Assembly (NCBI GenBank): GCA_030651285.1 | Contig: JAUSCN010000012.1 | Location: 1-64,000 of the forward strand | Length of the DNA: 64,000 nucleotides | Reading direction: 5' to 3' | DNA from: a bacterium | GTDB lineage: Bacteria; Patescibacteriota; Minisyncoccia; Phycocordibacterales; Phycocordibacteraceae | Shown: positions 1 to 8,075 of the stretch, in pieces | Layout of the letters: each line of letters opens with the position of its first letter | Numbering within the stretch: position 1 is the first letter of the stretch | Position numbers and translations under genes: made by a program | Notes under the pieces: model-generated | The model's input: the letters and a program-made list of their open reading frames with translations, nothing else | What the model was told of the DNA's origin: nothing | Databases searched by the model: none

Positions 1-141
1 AAGTTAAACGGCTCCTCCTCTTCCTATGTCTCCACCTCCACACTCACTCCAGCTCAGGCAGATGCAATCATTGCGCTTATACAATCCTTCGGAGCAGATG
101 CTGCAGTGGTGGCGAGGGTGAAGGTGGTGTTGGGGAGGTGA
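1..141 (+). CDS. C-terminal tail of a secreted peptidoglycan-binding-like protein (partial)
   Basis: Frame 1 is open from the window edge to a TGA at 139-141 and encodes 46 residues. A Ser/Thr-rich linker is followed by an amphipathic helix reading TPAQADAIIALIQSFGADAA, then a basic end. This resembles the short C-terminal helical module seen at the end of many Parcubacteria surface proteins, which is related to peptidoglycan-binding type 1 helices; that assignment is from memory of the family. The gene is truncated by the window edge, so its main domain is unknown. No terminator is obvious before the next promoter at 155. Confidence 0.55.
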   Translation, partial: KLNGSSSSYVSTSTLTPAQADAIIALIQSFGADAAVVARVKVVLGR

Positions 142-154
142 AAGTAAAAGAAGA

Positions 155-190
155 TTGACATATATTATAGATTGTATCTATAATATATGT
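155..190 (+). promoter_or_regulatory. Consensus promoter containing a 14-bp perfect inverted repeat
   Basis: TTGACA (155-160) and TATAAT (179-184) are separated by 18 nt. A perfect inverted repeat with arms ACATATATTATAGA (158-171) and TCTATAATATATGT (177-190) and a TTGTA loop covers the spacer and the -10 box. A dimeric repressor bound here would block RNA polymerase, so this looks like an operator. It drives the SD-led gene at 238. Confidence 0.75.
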
Positions 191-237
191 AGATAGCTTG
201 GATCTATTGACTCACCAATAACACCAAGGAGGTATCT

Positions 238-522
238 GTGACAGCAACAGTCCTCGAGCGCGATAATGATCTGCCCCAATCAATCCTCACCGATTTCATC
301 GGTACTACCAAACATCTTGAACGGGTAGACGTTGTTGAGCGGACAATCGCGATCTCGTCTTCGCTCTGCTATTACCTCTTTGTGCAGACACAAAGAGGTC
401 GTCTGAGAATAACCCTCTCCAAGGAAATCTTCGAAATCCTTCGAGAGGGTGACTCCATCATCGTCCAATACCAAAAAGGACGATGGACAGGGGCCCTCAA
501 GGGCAACATTTTGCTGTCCTGA
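238..522 (+). CDS. Small hypothetical protein, SD-led cassette gene
   Basis: A 94-residue ORF starts at GTG 238, with a perfect SD (AAGGAGG, 228-234) at normal spacing, which fixes the start. The protein is soluble. It reads as a short acidic N-terminus followed by a beta-rich segment (YLFVQTQRGRLRITLSKEIF, then GDSIIVQYQKGRW) that could be a small barrel. I do not recognise the family. It is monocistronic: it has its own operator-bearing promoter upstream and its own hairpin terminator before dnaJ. This promoter-SD-terminator style differs from the leaderless dnaJ next door, which suggests a separately acquired, separately regulated gene. Confidence 0.75.
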   Translation: MTATVLERDNDLPQSILTDFIGTTKHLERVDVVERTIAISSSLCYYLFVQTQRGRLRITLSKEIFEILREGDSIIVQYQKGRWTGALKGNILLS

Positions 523-582
523 CCGCATATTGAGAAAATCGCCCACTACGGGCCACTTTCTTAGTGTGCGGTTTTCTTTTTT
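523..582 (+). terminator. Intrinsic terminator after the 238 gene
   Basis: CCGCATATTGAGAAA pairs with TTTCTTAGTGTGCGG through a 15-bp stem with a few G-U pairs. It is followed by a run of T (TTTTCTTTTTT). It starts directly at the stop codon. Confidence 0.75.
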
Positions 583-615
583 GCATACGAAAAGCAAGAA
601 GCGTATAATTGACTC

Positions 616-1698
616 ATGGCGAAAGACTATTACAACGTACTCGGTGTCGACAAGAAGGCGAGCAAGGACGATATCAAGAAAGCGTTTCGCAAACTTGCGC
701 ACAAATATCATCCTGACAAAGGAGGGACTGATGAGTCCAAATTCAAAGAGATCACCGAGGCATACTCGGTCTTGAGCGACGACAAAAAACGTCGTGAATA
801 CGATACCTACGGACAATCATTTCCAGGAGGCGGGAGTCAATCAGGCGGACAAGGATTCGGCGGATTCGACTTCAATGGATTTCAGCAAGGATTCGGCAAT
901 GGCGGTGTAGAGTTCGACTTCGGCGATATTTTCGGAGACATCTTCAATGGCGGTCGCGGCGCACAATCTCGCACTCCTCGCGGGCGCGACATCTCGATCG
1001 ATCTTGAGATTCCATTCAAAGATGCTGTGTTCGGTACTACGCGCACCGTGCTCCTTGCAAAAGTTTCGACATGCACCCTATGCAAAGGTACTGGAGCAAA
1101 GAGTGGCACCGAGCTTGAGACCTGCAAAACCTGTAACGGTAGTGGACGAGTGCATGAGACGCGCAATTCCATCCTCGGACAGTTCACGAGCGTTCGCGCC
1201 TGTAGCAACTGCGAGGGTACCGGAAAGATTCCAAAGGAGAAATGCACGGAATGCAAAGGGCATGGCGTGCACCGCAAAGAAGAGGAGATCAAAATTTCGA
1301 TCCCATCTGGCATCGACAATGGCGAGATGATACGCCTCCCTCAACAAGGCGAAGCGATCAAGGGAGGTATCTCGGGCGACCTGTATGTGAAGATACACGT
1401 GAAGCCGCATACTATTTTCCGTCGCGATGGATCAAACCTTGTTATGAATCTTTCCGTGAAGCTCACTGACTCCGTCCTCGGCACTACTATCCCTATCGAG
1501 ACTCTGGAAGGGAAGAATCTTGAAGTAAAAATCCCGCCAATGAAGCGAGCAGAAGAACTCCTCCGTGTGGCAGAGAAGGGAATTCCCGTTGATGGCGGCC
1601 GCGGCGACCTCATCATCCGCCTCGAAGTCGCACTCCCTCACAAACTCTCCTCAAAAGCTAAAAAGGCCATTGAAGAATTAAGGTCGGAAGGGCTCTAA
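616..1698 (+). CDS. dnaJ: Chaperone DnaJ (Hsp40)
   Basis: This 360-aa protein is the Hsp70 co-chaperone that stimulates DnaK ATPase activity and delivers unfolded clients. The J-domain spans about residues 1-70 with HPD at 32-34. A Gly/Phe-rich linker follows to about residue 125. Four CxxCxGxG zinc-finger repeats lie at about 153-222 ([32 protein letters not shown]), followed by the two C-terminal client-binding barrels. Length and order match type I DnaJ. A TATAAT (603-608) ends 7 nt before the ATG and no SD is present, so the mRNA is predicted to be leaderless. dnaK and grpE are not adjacent. Confidence 0.97.
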   Translation: MAKDYYNVLGVDKKASKDDIKKAFRKLAHKYHPDKGGTDESKFKEITEAYSVLSDDKKRREYDTYGQSFPGGGSQSGGQGFGGFDFNGFQQGFGNGGVEFDFGDIFGDIFNGGRGAQSRTPRGRDISIDLEIPFKDAVFGTTRTVLLAKVSTCTLCKGTGAKSGTELETCKTCNGSGRVHETRNSILGQFTSVRACSNCEGTGKIPKEKCTECKGHGVHRKEEEIKISIPSGIDNGEMIRLPQQGEAIKGGISGDLYVKIHVKPHTIFRRDGSNLVMNLSVKLTDSVLGTTIPIETLEGKNLEVKIPPMKRAEELLRVAEKGIPVDGGRGDLIIRLEVALPHKLSSKAKKAIEELRSEGL

Positions 1699-1721
1699 AA
1701 CCTTGCCGCGTTTTGCATTTC

Positions 1722-1742
1722 AATCAAACATATGGTTTGATT
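1722..1742. promoter_or_regulatory. Inverted repeat upstream of the 1825 gene (possible operator)
   Basis: AATCAAAC (1722-1729) and GTTTGATT (1735-1742) form a perfect 8-bp inverted repeat around ATATG. No T-run follows, so it is not a convincing dnaJ terminator. It lies where the promoter of the SD-led gene at 1825 should be, so a regulator site is more likely. Confidence 0.4.
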
Positions 1743-1824
1743 CTGATCGGACGTCTCTTTTGAAAACAGATGCTGCTGACTCAGCTGCATCACACCAAAC
1801 ACATCACTCAGGAAGGAGCGCACG

Positions 1825-2175
1825 ATGAAGCGGGATCCCGTTCTAGCACAGTACACTGATCAGGTACGAAATCTGCTGATACACACATTCAATCTCCCCG
1901 AAAAGGAGATGCTGGCTCAGGATACTCTATGGAATCAGCTCATCGAGACACGTTTTAATCCCCAAAAGTTCTTGGGATCAAATAAGACCAAGGGCCTTCA
2001 AGCCCGGCTCCTTGCAATCCTCTTGGCACCAAGAGACCTCACACCCTTCTTGTGGAAGGGTGCCGTACCGAAGATAGAAATTGAACCAAAGGAATTTTCA
2101 CTTGGTCTGCAAAAATTCCATCAGGAACTTTGCAGGCACAATGAAAAGTATGCCTCGGCGACCTGTTCCCAGTGA
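1825..2175 (+). CDS. Small hypothetical protein, SD-led cassette gene
   Basis: A 116-aa soluble protein of unknown family. The start is fixed by an SD (AGGAAGGAG) about 7 nt before ATG 1825. The sequence is helical and basic, with motifs such as NPQKFLGSNKTKGLQARLLA and a Trp in TPFLWKG; no catalytic motif is seen. The leader contains ACCAAACACATCAC (1794-1807), which recurs in the same position ahead of the 7089 gene. A GC-rich hairpin terminator directly follows. Like the 238 gene, it sits alone between leaderless housekeeping genes (dnaJ and the 2262 gene). Confidence 0.75.
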   Translation: MKRDPVLAQYTDQVRNLLIHTFNLPEKEMLAQDTLWNQLIETRFNPQKFLGSNKTKGLQARLLAILLAPRDLTPFLWKGAVPKIEIEPKEFSLGLQKFHQELCRHNEKYASATCSQ

Positions 2176-2195
2176 GAAACGCTAAACTCTACAGT

Positions 2196-2230
2196 CCCCG
2201 ACCGCGCACTCGCGGTCGGGGCTCTTCATT
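2196..2230 (+). terminator. Intrinsic terminator
   Basis: CCCCGACCGCG (2196-2206) and CGCGGTCGGGG (2211-2221) form a perfect 11-bp stem with a CACT loop. A short T-rich tract (CTCTTCATTTT) follows. Confidence 0.8.
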
Positions 2231-2261
2231 TTCAATTCCAGCGTGCTGTATACTATTTCGT

Positions 2262-2786
2262 ATGAATGCTGTTACCGACGGTGTCACTCAAGTAAGTACG
2301 CTTGCGACACACACCGCGATGACCGTGTGGAACGGTCTAGGCGACTTTCTTATTGTGCTGATTCTCCTCTCGGTTTTCTTTCTTTTTGCGTATTACGTTG
2401 GGCGCGGCCCTTTCGTTGCACTCCTGCTTTCGTTCTATTGCGCATATGCGCTGTACGCAATGTTCCCCTACATGTCGTATCTGCCGAGCGCACCAGCACT
2501 CACAGCACTTTTTACACATATCGGCCTATACGCCGCATTCTGTATTGCGTTCTATATCATTCTCAGGCGCGTAGTGGTATCTGACTTCCTCTATGTAGGT
2601 CTGTTCGGGCTCATTATCCTTTCTTTCCTCGCCGCGACATTCCTCATATCACTCGCGTATCACATGTTCCCAATCTCTTCTATTTATACATTCACTCCAG
2701 CAATGGATCTTCTCTTCGCTGCAAAAACCTATTTCTTCTGGTGGTTTGCTGCACCTGCAATAGGCCTCTTTTTCCTTGCCCGGTAG
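2262..2786 (+). CDS. Polytopic membrane protein, unknown function
   Basis: The track ORF begins at 2172, before the terminator. The supported start is ATG 2262, with TATACT ending about 7 nt upstream. The 174-aa product has about five membrane segments (roughly residues 28-47, 50-72, 85-104, 110-131 and 155-173) separated by very short loops. No conserved catalytic motif was recognised. It stops 15 nt before the tyrS start, and the tyrS -10 box overlaps its end. It could be a CvpA-like or transporter-like small membrane protein, but nothing specific supports either. Confidence 0.7.
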   Translation: MNAVTDGVTQVSTLATHTAMTVWNGLGDFLIVLILLSVFFLFAYYVGRGPFVALLLSFYCAYALYAMFPYMSYLPSAPALTALFTHIGLYAAFCIAFYIILRRVVVSDFLYVGLFGLIILSFLAATFLISLAYHMFPISSIYTFTPAMDLLFAAKTYFFWWFAAPAIGLFFLAR

Positions 2787-2801
2787 TGGTATAGTCTCCC
2801 C

Positions 2802-4055
2802 ATGACTCTGACTGACGAACTGAAAGCGCGCGGACTTATCGAGCACTCATCTGCAACGCCAGATGAGATTCTTTCGGCACCACGCACTGCCTATGTCGGA
2901 GTAGACCCGACCGCCGACTCGCTGCACGTCGGTCACCTTGCGCTCATCCTCCTCATGAAGCGTCTCGGCGACGCGGGCAATACATTGTTCTTTCTCGTTG
3001 GCGGCGGCACTGGCCAAATCGGCGACCCTAAAGAAAAAGGGGAGCGACCAATGCTCACCGAAGACATAGTCGCAGAAAACACTCGCGCTCTTAAATCTCA
3101 ATTGAAAAAACTTCTCGGAGAGACGCCGTTCACTATGGTCGATAATGCCGACTGGCTTCTGAGTGTAAAGCTGGTACCTTTTCTTCGCGAAGTTGGAAAG
3201 TATTTTACGGTAAATGATCTTATCAAGCGCGACATTATTAAAAAGCGCCTCGATACACCCGATGAAAGCATTTCATATACGGAGTTCACGTATTCCCTCC
3301 TGCAAGGATTTGACTACCTGACCCTCAACGAAAAGTATGGTGTCGACCTACAAGTCGGCGGATCAGACCAATGGACGAATATCCTTTCAGGGGTTGATCT
3401 CGTTCGAAAGAAGCTGGGGAACCAAGTGTTCGCGATAGGCATGCCACTTGTCACCGATGCTTCTGGAAAGAAATTCGGCAAGAGTGAGGGAAATGCCGTG
3501 TGGCTTGACCCGGAGAAGACATCCCCATTCCAGTTCTATCAATTCTGGATGAATCTCCCGGATGAAGGTCTCGAGAAGTATCTCAAGGCATATACCTTTT
3601 TACCGCTCCCGGACATTGAGGCGCTCATGGAGAAACATCGCCAGAGTCCTGCAGATCGAGAGGCCCAGGAAACCCTCGCGCGACTCGTTACCGAAATCGT
3701 GCATGGCCCTGCCGCAACCGCTCAAGCAGCAGCAACCACTGATGCGCTTTTTGGCGACACGCCATTTACTGAACTCTCGCGAGATGCAGTTGCCGTAGCG
3801 CTATCTGAAGCTCCCTCAGTAGCACTCGGATCCAGCGATCTCGATGGCGGATACTCACTAGCCGAAGCGCTCGTTACTGGCGGGCTCGCATCTTCCAAAT
3901 CAGAAGCGCGACGTCTTATTGAAGGGAAGGGCATCACACTCTCAGGCCAAACCATCGAAAACCCTGATCAGAAAATTTTCCCAGGAGATCTCTCGCACGG
4001 ATTTTCACTTGTGCGAAAAGGGAAGAGAGGAGTGCTCATTCTTGTATTGAAATAA
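2802..4055 (+). CDS. tyrS: Tyrosyl-tRNA synthetase
   Basis: This class Ic synthetase charges tRNA-Tyr. The 417-aa protein has the HIGH-type motif HVGH at 42-45, the KMSKS-type motif KFGKS at about 224-228, and a C-terminal S4 RNA-binding domain from about residue 350 (LAEALVTGGLASSKSEARRL). The catalytic Rossmann core reads GVDPTADSLHVGHL and DLQVGGSDQW, as expected. TATAGT (2790-2795) ends 6 nt before the ATG, so the mRNA is predicted to be leaderless. Its cognate tRNA-Tyr gene lies about 420 nt downstream, past a small minus-strand gene. Confidence 0.97.
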   Translation: MTLTDELKARGLIEHSSATPDEILSAPRTAYVGVDPTADSLHVGHLALILLMKRLGDAGNTLFFLVGGGTGQIGDPKEKGERPMLTEDIVAENTRALKSQLKKLLGETPFTMVDNADWLLSVKLVPFLREVGKYFTVNDLIKRDIIKKRLDTPDESISYTEFTYSLLQGFDYLTLNEKYGVDLQVGGSDQWTNILSGVDLVRKKLGNQVFAIGMPLVTDASGKKFGKSEGNAVWLDPEKTSPFQFYQFWMNLPDEGLEKYLKAYTFLPLPDIEALMEKHRQSPADREAQETLARLVTEIVHGPAATAQAAATTDALFGDTPFTELSRDAVAVALSEAPSVALGSSDLDGGYSLAEALVTGGLASSKSEARRLIEGKGITLSGQTIENPDQKIFPGDLSHGFSLVRKGKRGVLILVLK

Positions 4056-4059
4056 AAAG

Positions 4060-4093
4060 ATGGCCAGCTTGCGATACTCGCAAAGCTGGCCAT
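4060..4093. terminator. Bidirectional terminator between tyrS and a minus-strand gene
   Basis: TGGCCAGCTT-GCGA pairs with CGC-AAAGCTGGCCA with one bulge. On the minus strand the hairpin is followed by CTTTTTATTT, so it terminates the 4103 gene efficiently. It also lies just past the tyrS stop. Confidence 0.75.
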
Positions 4094-4102
4094 AAAATAT
4101 GC

Positions 4103-4318
4103 TTATAAGTGGGCATGTGGCAGCGCCAAAAGCAGCTGAAGCCGACTTTCTTTTGGAGCATTTGGACACTCTCCTTCAGGATTCACACCTTCCGGACCGC
4201 CAAAACGTTGCGAATCCTTCCAGCATCCGCACTTATAGACACAGAAGATAGTGGCACCTTCTTTCATCCTGACGCCAGGAACTCTGTGATACTTATGATC
4301 ACCACATGTTTCGAGCAT
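4103..4318 (-). CDS. Cys-rich small hypothetical protein, SD-led cassette gene
   Basis: A 71-aa ORF whose start at 4318 is fixed by a strong SD (AAGGAGGG) about 6 nt upstream on the minus strand. It also has a good promoter and a terminator. Five cysteines and several histidines (C4, then FCVYKCGCWKD, then GECPNA) suggest a small metal-binding or disulfide-bearing fold, but no known ribbon pattern was recognised. The C-terminus is hydrophobic with a LPHAHL ending. It is convergent with tyrS and belongs to the same SD-led monocistronic class as the 238, 1825, 6404 and 7089 genes. Confidence 0.7.
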   Translation of the reverse strand: MLETCGDHKYHRVPGVRMKEGATIFCVYKCGCWKDSQRFGGPEGVNPEGECPNAPKESRLQLLLALPHAHL

Positions 4319-4372
4319 GTAGCCCTCCTTCCTTAGTCACGATTAAAGGACAGCAACCATTTCTAATGTCGC

Positions 4373-4401
4373 ACTCTACAGTAAAATGCTATAACCGTCA
4401 A
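4373..4401 (-). promoter_or_regulatory. Promoter of the 4103 gene
   Basis: On the minus strand TTGACG (4396-4401) is followed after 17 nt by TAGAGT (4373-4378). The predicted leader to the SD-led start at 4318 is about 50 nt. Confidence 0.65.
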
Positions 4402-4472
4402 TAATGCTCGCTGGGGAAACTGATGGAGTACGTTTTGAAATAAGCTCAGAATCAGCTATAGTGTGGCGTATT

Positions 4473-4559
4473 GCGTCGGTGGCGGAGTGGTCAATCGCAA
4501 CAGGCTGTAAACCTGTCGGACATAGTCCTACGAAGGTTCGAATCCTTCCCGACGCACCA
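4473..4559 (+). tRNA. tRNA-Tyr (GTA), class II with long variable arm, CCA encoded
   Basis: Acceptor GCGTCGG pairs with CCGACGC. The anticodon loop CTGTAAA gives GTA. A long variable arm follows the anticodon stem, as expected for bacterial tRNA-Tyr. The T-arm is GAAGG-TTCGAAT-CCTTC. Discriminator A and an encoded CCA end the gene. Confidence 0.96.
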
Positions 4560-4589
4560 TACAAGGGCATGTGCTGGTATAATGGCACC

Positions 4590-5303
4590 ATGGAGGGAAT
4601 GCCGAGAAAACGAGTATTTGCAGTTGGGATACTGGTAATAGCTATCGTAATCCTGATACTCGCTTTTGTTTTTGTAAGAATTCAAACCAACTCCACCGAC
4701 AATTTAGTGGCTACAGGTAGCGAGACGATCAATACCATCACTCAAGGCAAAACATCAGGAACTGATTCTACTGCTCCACGACTGTCTATCGCCGAAGCGA
4801 TACAGGAAATACATCGAACATATGATTACGGATCGGGGGCTGATATTATCGCCACCAGTACTAATCGCGTATGGTTTATGGCGCCTTGGGCAAAAGATGG
4901 TTGTCCCTACTATAGCTATATAGACCTAGCAACAGGGAAAGAAGTTGAGACCACATTAAGAGCGTGTCCAAAGATTAATGTGCAAGATTCCTATCCCTTC
5001 TATATTGAAGATTGCGAATACTCCGAGTGCTATGACTTTAAAACCCTCTACGTGGTGAACCTCGACACTCTTGAGCGGAAACCCGTACATGTAATTTCTA
5101 AACAAAATGAGACAACGAAGAAAGGGTGTTATGACGCCGACTTCGGGGTATCTTGTGCATCAAATATCACCATCTCAAAAGGAATTCTTAGCATACCGAT
5201 TTATAAAAACAGTGTAAGAAAACCTCAGGAGTTCTTTTATGAAAATGGTGAGCCAATCAGGGTAGATACTGTTGATTTGTTCGAAAAATTTGGATTAAAA
5301 TAA
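4590..5303 (+). CDS. Membrane-anchored extracytoplasmic protein, unknown function
   Basis: The track ORF runs through tRNA-Tyr. The real start is ATG 4590, preceded by TATAAT (4578-4583) with a 6-nt gap, giving 237 aa. A basic N-terminus and one hydrophobic helix (VGILVIAIVILILAFVFV) anchor an extracellular Ser/Thr-rich linker and a domain with several cysteines (DGCPYYS, RACPKI, EDCEYSECYD, KKGCYDADFGVSC), likely forming disulfides. It starts 30 nt after tRNA-Tyr. The DNA is more A+T-rich than the flanking synthetase genes, consistent with a variable surface protein. No family was recognised. Confidence 0.75.
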   Translation: MEGMPRKRVFAVGILVIAIVILILAFVFVRIQTNSTDNLVATGSETINTITQGKTSGTDSTAPRLSIAEAIQEIHRTYDYGSGADIIATSTNRVWFMAPWAKDGCPYYSYIDLATGKEVETTLRACPKINVQDSYPFYIEDCEYSECYDFKTLYVVNLDTLERKPVHVISKQNETTKKGCYDADFGVSCASNITISKGILSIPIYKNSVRKPQEFFYENGEPIRVDTVDLFEKFGLK

Positions 5304-5370
5304 TTCAGTTGCGGAGTTTCGACCATAGGTCCTTCCTTCTACTCATTTATTTTTGTGGTATCGTAGTCCC

Positions 5371-6330
5371 ATGTCCAACGCGAAGCCCGTCCTTGTCTCC
5401 GCCGTGAAGCCGACCGGGGATTTGCATATCGGAAACTATTTCGGCGCGATGCGCCAATTCGTCGAGTTGACGAAAGAAGGGAAGTACCAGTGCTTTATTT
5501 TTGTCGCTGACTACCACGCCCTCAACACGATGCAAGATGCCGAGGAGATGCGCCGCCGCACCCGCGAGCTCGTGATGGCCTATATCGCCATCGGCCTTGA
5601 CCCGAAAGAGGTCGTGTTTTTCAAGCAGTCAGATGTGCCTGCACACACCGAGCTCTGCTGGATTTTCGACACCATCACCACGATGCCGTATCTCATGCGT
5701 GCGCATGCTTTCAAAGATGCTGAGGCAAAAAATAAGGAAATCAGCGTTGGCACATTCAACTATCCATTACTCATGGCAGCAGACATCTTGCTCTACGATG
5801 CGAAGATCGTACCTGTAGGCCAGGACCAGAAGCAGCACATAGAGTACGCTCGCGATACGGCGGAGAAATTCAATCGCACATTTAAGTCAGAAGTATTCGC
5901 CCTCCCTGAGCCCTACATCATGCCCGACGTCGCAATAGTCCCAGGCACCGACGGCCAGAAGATGAGCAAGAGCTACGGTAATGTCATTCCGCTGTTTGCA
6001 TCACGCGAAGAGCTCGAAAAGTGCGTGATGGGTATCGTGACCGATTCATCTGGAGACAGACCAGAAAACGTGTACCAAATACACCGCCTCGTGCGCAGTG
6101 CCGATGAACTCGACCCACTCTACGAGGAACACCGCGGGAAATACAAAGTACTCAAAGAACTGCTTATTGAAGACCTCGACCGCTACCTTGCGCCGATGCG
6201 CGCGAAATACGAAGAACTCAAGAACAATTCAGGCATCGTGGAGGAGATTCTTGCGAAAGGGAAGACCGCCGCACGAACAATGAGCGAAGCAAAAATGGAG
6301 CAAGTACGCAAAGCAATCGGCACCGCATAA
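5371..6330 (+). CDS. trpS: Tryptophanyl-tRNA synthetase
   Basis: This class Ic synthetase charges tRNA-Trp. The track ORF starts at GTG 5353, but ATG 5371 is preferred: TATCGT ends 6 nt before it and the protein then begins SNAKPVLVSAVKPTGDLHIGN, as usual for the family. HIGN lies at residues 19-22 and KMSKS at about 195-199 (DGQKMSKSYGN). At 319 aa it matches the normal minimal bacterial TrpRS. It is not in an operon with trp biosynthetic genes, and no tRNA-Trp is nearby. Confidence 0.96.
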   Translation: MSNAKPVLVSAVKPTGDLHIGNYFGAMRQFVELTKEGKYQCFIFVADYHALNTMQDAEEMRRRTRELVMAYIAIGLDPKEVVFFKQSDVPAHTELCWIFDTITTMPYLMRAHAFKDAEAKNKEISVGTFNYPLLMAADILLYDAKIVPVGQDQKQHIEYARDTAEKFNRTFKSEVFALPEPYIMPDVAIVPGTDGQKMSKSYGNVIPLFASREELEKCVMGIVTDSSGDRPENVYQIHRLVRSADELDPLYEEHRGKYKVLKELLIEDLDRYLAPMRAKYEELKNNSGIVEEILAKGKTAARTMSEAKMEQVRKAIGTA

Positions 6331-6403
6331 TCTATTGCTTTTTATTTAAAAGCTGCCACTATTGCAGCCAGATATAGCTCACAATCACAGAAAGGGGGTT
6401 AGC

Positions 6404-6943
6404 GTGAAAGATGTTGCTACTCAACACTTAGACCGCCAAAGAGCATCTGTACGGGACAAATCAAGATTCGAGATCTGGAGGTCCATCGTATTGGGCATGT
6501 ATCACGATGCAAACGCATTACTCGCGGCACTTACATCGCAGCACTGCGAAATCAGCCCCGAGACCGAACAGATAATGCGGGGAAAATATTTTGCACTTAC
6601 GCCCGAGATGACAGTACTCAATCTGACCACCGTATCCCCACGACAGCTCGGCTTCACCAGAAATGCGCAGTATGGGAACATCTTCGCACAAGGCACAGTA
6701 CAGGGACTGTTAGCCTGCCCAATTGAGATGCCCGCACAACTACGCCGACAATACGGAAATCAGCCGGAGGGCCAAATACTCCGTGTCGTATCCCGTAGCA
6801 AAATCCCTGACCCGCAAGGGAGACCGCGCATTTTCACGCTGACACAATATGCGAAAACACCTTACCTTGCTCTCTGTACCGCAGGATCAGACACATGCTT
6901 CGGACTCGACGACCTGTTTGTCTGGATCTGCCCATCAAAATGA
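6404..6943 (+). CDS. Hypothetical protein, SD-led cassette gene
   Basis: The track ORF begins at TTG 6362. GTG 6404 is preferred because an SD (AAAGGGGG, 6391-6398) lies at correct spacing, giving 179 aa. The protein is soluble, with a helical N-terminus and a beta-rich C-terminal half (GQILRVVSRSKIPDPQGRPR, then DTCFGLDDLFVWICPSK). No family was recognised. It is one of two adjacent SD-led genes lying between the leaderless trpS and aspS, and it is closed by a strong hairpin terminator. This placement suggests an inserted accessory gene. Confidence 0.7.
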   Translation: MKDVATQHLDRQRASVRDKSRFEIWRSIVLGMYHDANALLAALTSQHCEISPETEQIMRGKYFALTPEMTVLNLTTVSPRQLGFTRNAQYGNIFAQGTVQGLLACPIEMPAQLRRQYGNQPEGQILRVVSRSKIPDPQGRPRIFTLTQYAKTPYLALCTAGSDTCFGLDDLFVWICPSK

Positions 6944-6965
6944 CGTTTAGTTTCTTGCCTGCTTG

Positions 6966-7000
6966 CGGCCGGAATCTCGAAAGAGGTTCCGGCCGTTTAT
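6966..7000 (+). terminator. Intrinsic terminator with GNRA loop
   Basis: CGGCCGGAATCTC pairs with GAGGTTCCGGCCG through a 13-bp stem with a GAAA loop (6966-6995), followed by TTTATTTG. The T-tract runs into the -35 box of the next promoter. Confidence 0.85.
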
Positions 7001-7028
7001 TTGACTTTTTATATAGTACTGCTATAAT
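7001..7028 (+). promoter_or_regulatory. Promoter of the M19-like gene
   Basis: TTGACT (7001-7006) and TATAAT (7023-7028) are spaced 16 nt apart. A small inverted repeat, TATAG-TACTG-CTATA, overlaps the -10 region. The leader then carries ACCAAACACATCAC (7060-7073) and the SD. Confidence 0.7.
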
Positions 7029-7088
7029 AGCTATAGACAATTAAACCCTTTTGGGAAGTACCAAACACATCACCACAGGAGGCTCAGA

Positions 7089-8060
7089 ATGCATGACTTG
7101 ATACGGTGCGCCGACTCACTGGCATTCCTTGCGGAACCAGGCATGCGCCCAATATTCACCACTCGTCCCAAAAACCTGCAGCTGGCACACCTCACCACCG
7201 TTAAACCCTTCATTAAGGACTTTGATGAGGTCGTGGTGGCACACAAAGAATTTGTCTCTCAAGTACACCTAAATCCAGGGGTGCGGACAATTCTTACGAG
7301 ATATGATCTCGATGCGCCACTCAATGAGATGAGTCTTTTGTTTGGAATGCAACACACACCAGCAGGAATGAACCTCAACCGGATGCAGATCTTGAAAGAG
7401 ATCGGACTGCGGGTCATATCCATCGCCTACGCTGATCCAAACGAGTACGGTTGCGGCTATGCGGGCGATAGTGGTTTGACGCCACGAGGCCAGGACCTGA
7501 TCGTAGACGCAACCGAAAGCGGCATGATTGTGGACCTGTCTCATGCAAGCAACCAAACTGCGATTGATGCTCTTGACTTCATCGAAAGAGAACAGTTTCA
7601 GACGCATGTCATGGCCAGCCACTCCGGGTGCAATTCAGTATTTCCACATCCGCGGAACCTGCAAGACGATGTTCTGCGAGGAATCGCTGAATTGCATGGA
7701 TATGTCGGCATACCACTCATTACATTCCTCCTCGGCAAAGAGGGAAGTAATCCCTATGTTGAGTGCGTACGCCATGTGAGGCACGCTCAAATCCTGATGG
7801 GATTGGGCAAGGTTGGCATCGGGTCTGACTGTATGCACCAAGACAGAACCATCGGTGAAGCGGCAGGGTATTTTGAGAACATGCTCAAAATGCTAAAGCC
7901 GGACCCGAAGCTTGGCGCACGCTTTCCGGATCGTCCGGAAAGAATCATAGAACAGGGTAGCGACTTGTTCGGAGTTCTTGAGGACGAAATCGGATACAAC
8001 AGAGCCGTTTTGAGTGAGAATTTTATCGCGTTCCTTAGAAGATCTCTTCCTGTGGAGTAA
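7089..8060 (+). CDS. Membrane dipeptidase-like protein (peptidase M19 family), possibly inactive
   Basis: The C-terminal two thirds follows the M19 (renal dipeptidase) pattern: GLTPRGQDLIVDATESGMIV with DLSHAS at about 149-154, ASHSG at about 177, PRNLQDDVLRGIAELHGYVG, and VGIGSDC at about 240. The usual N-terminal HxD zinc ligands are not evident near residue 10-30, and the position of the bridging glutamate reads GMQHTP. The binuclear zinc site may therefore be incomplete. At 323 aa it is near the family's lower length. ATG 7089 is fixed by an SD (CAGGAGG). It is monocistronic with its own promoter and terminator. It may be a specialised or degenerate peptidase. Confidence 0.7.
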   Translation: MHDLIRCADSLAFLAEPGMRPIFTTRPKNLQLAHLTTVKPFIKDFDEVVVAHKEFVSQVHLNPGVRTILTRYDLDAPLNEMSLLFGMQHTPAGMNLNRMQILKEIGLRVISIAYADPNEYGCGYAGDSGLTPRGQDLIVDATESGMIVDLSHASNQTAIDALDFIEREQFQTHVMASHSGCNSVFPHPRNLQDDVLRGIAELHGYVGIPLITFLLGKEGSNPYVECVRHVRHAQILMGLGKVGIGSDCMHQDRTIGEAAGYFENMLKMLKPDPKLGARFPDRPERIIEQGSDLFGVLEDEIGYNRAVLSENFIAFLRRSLPVE

Positions 8061-8075
8061 GAAGGATCTCAAAAT

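Noticed and set aside
4376-4685. Minus-strand ORFs (71 and 64 aa) over tRNA-Tyr
   Set aside because: They are antisense translations of the tRNA (VGKDSNLRRT-type peptides are a known artefact) and have no start signals.
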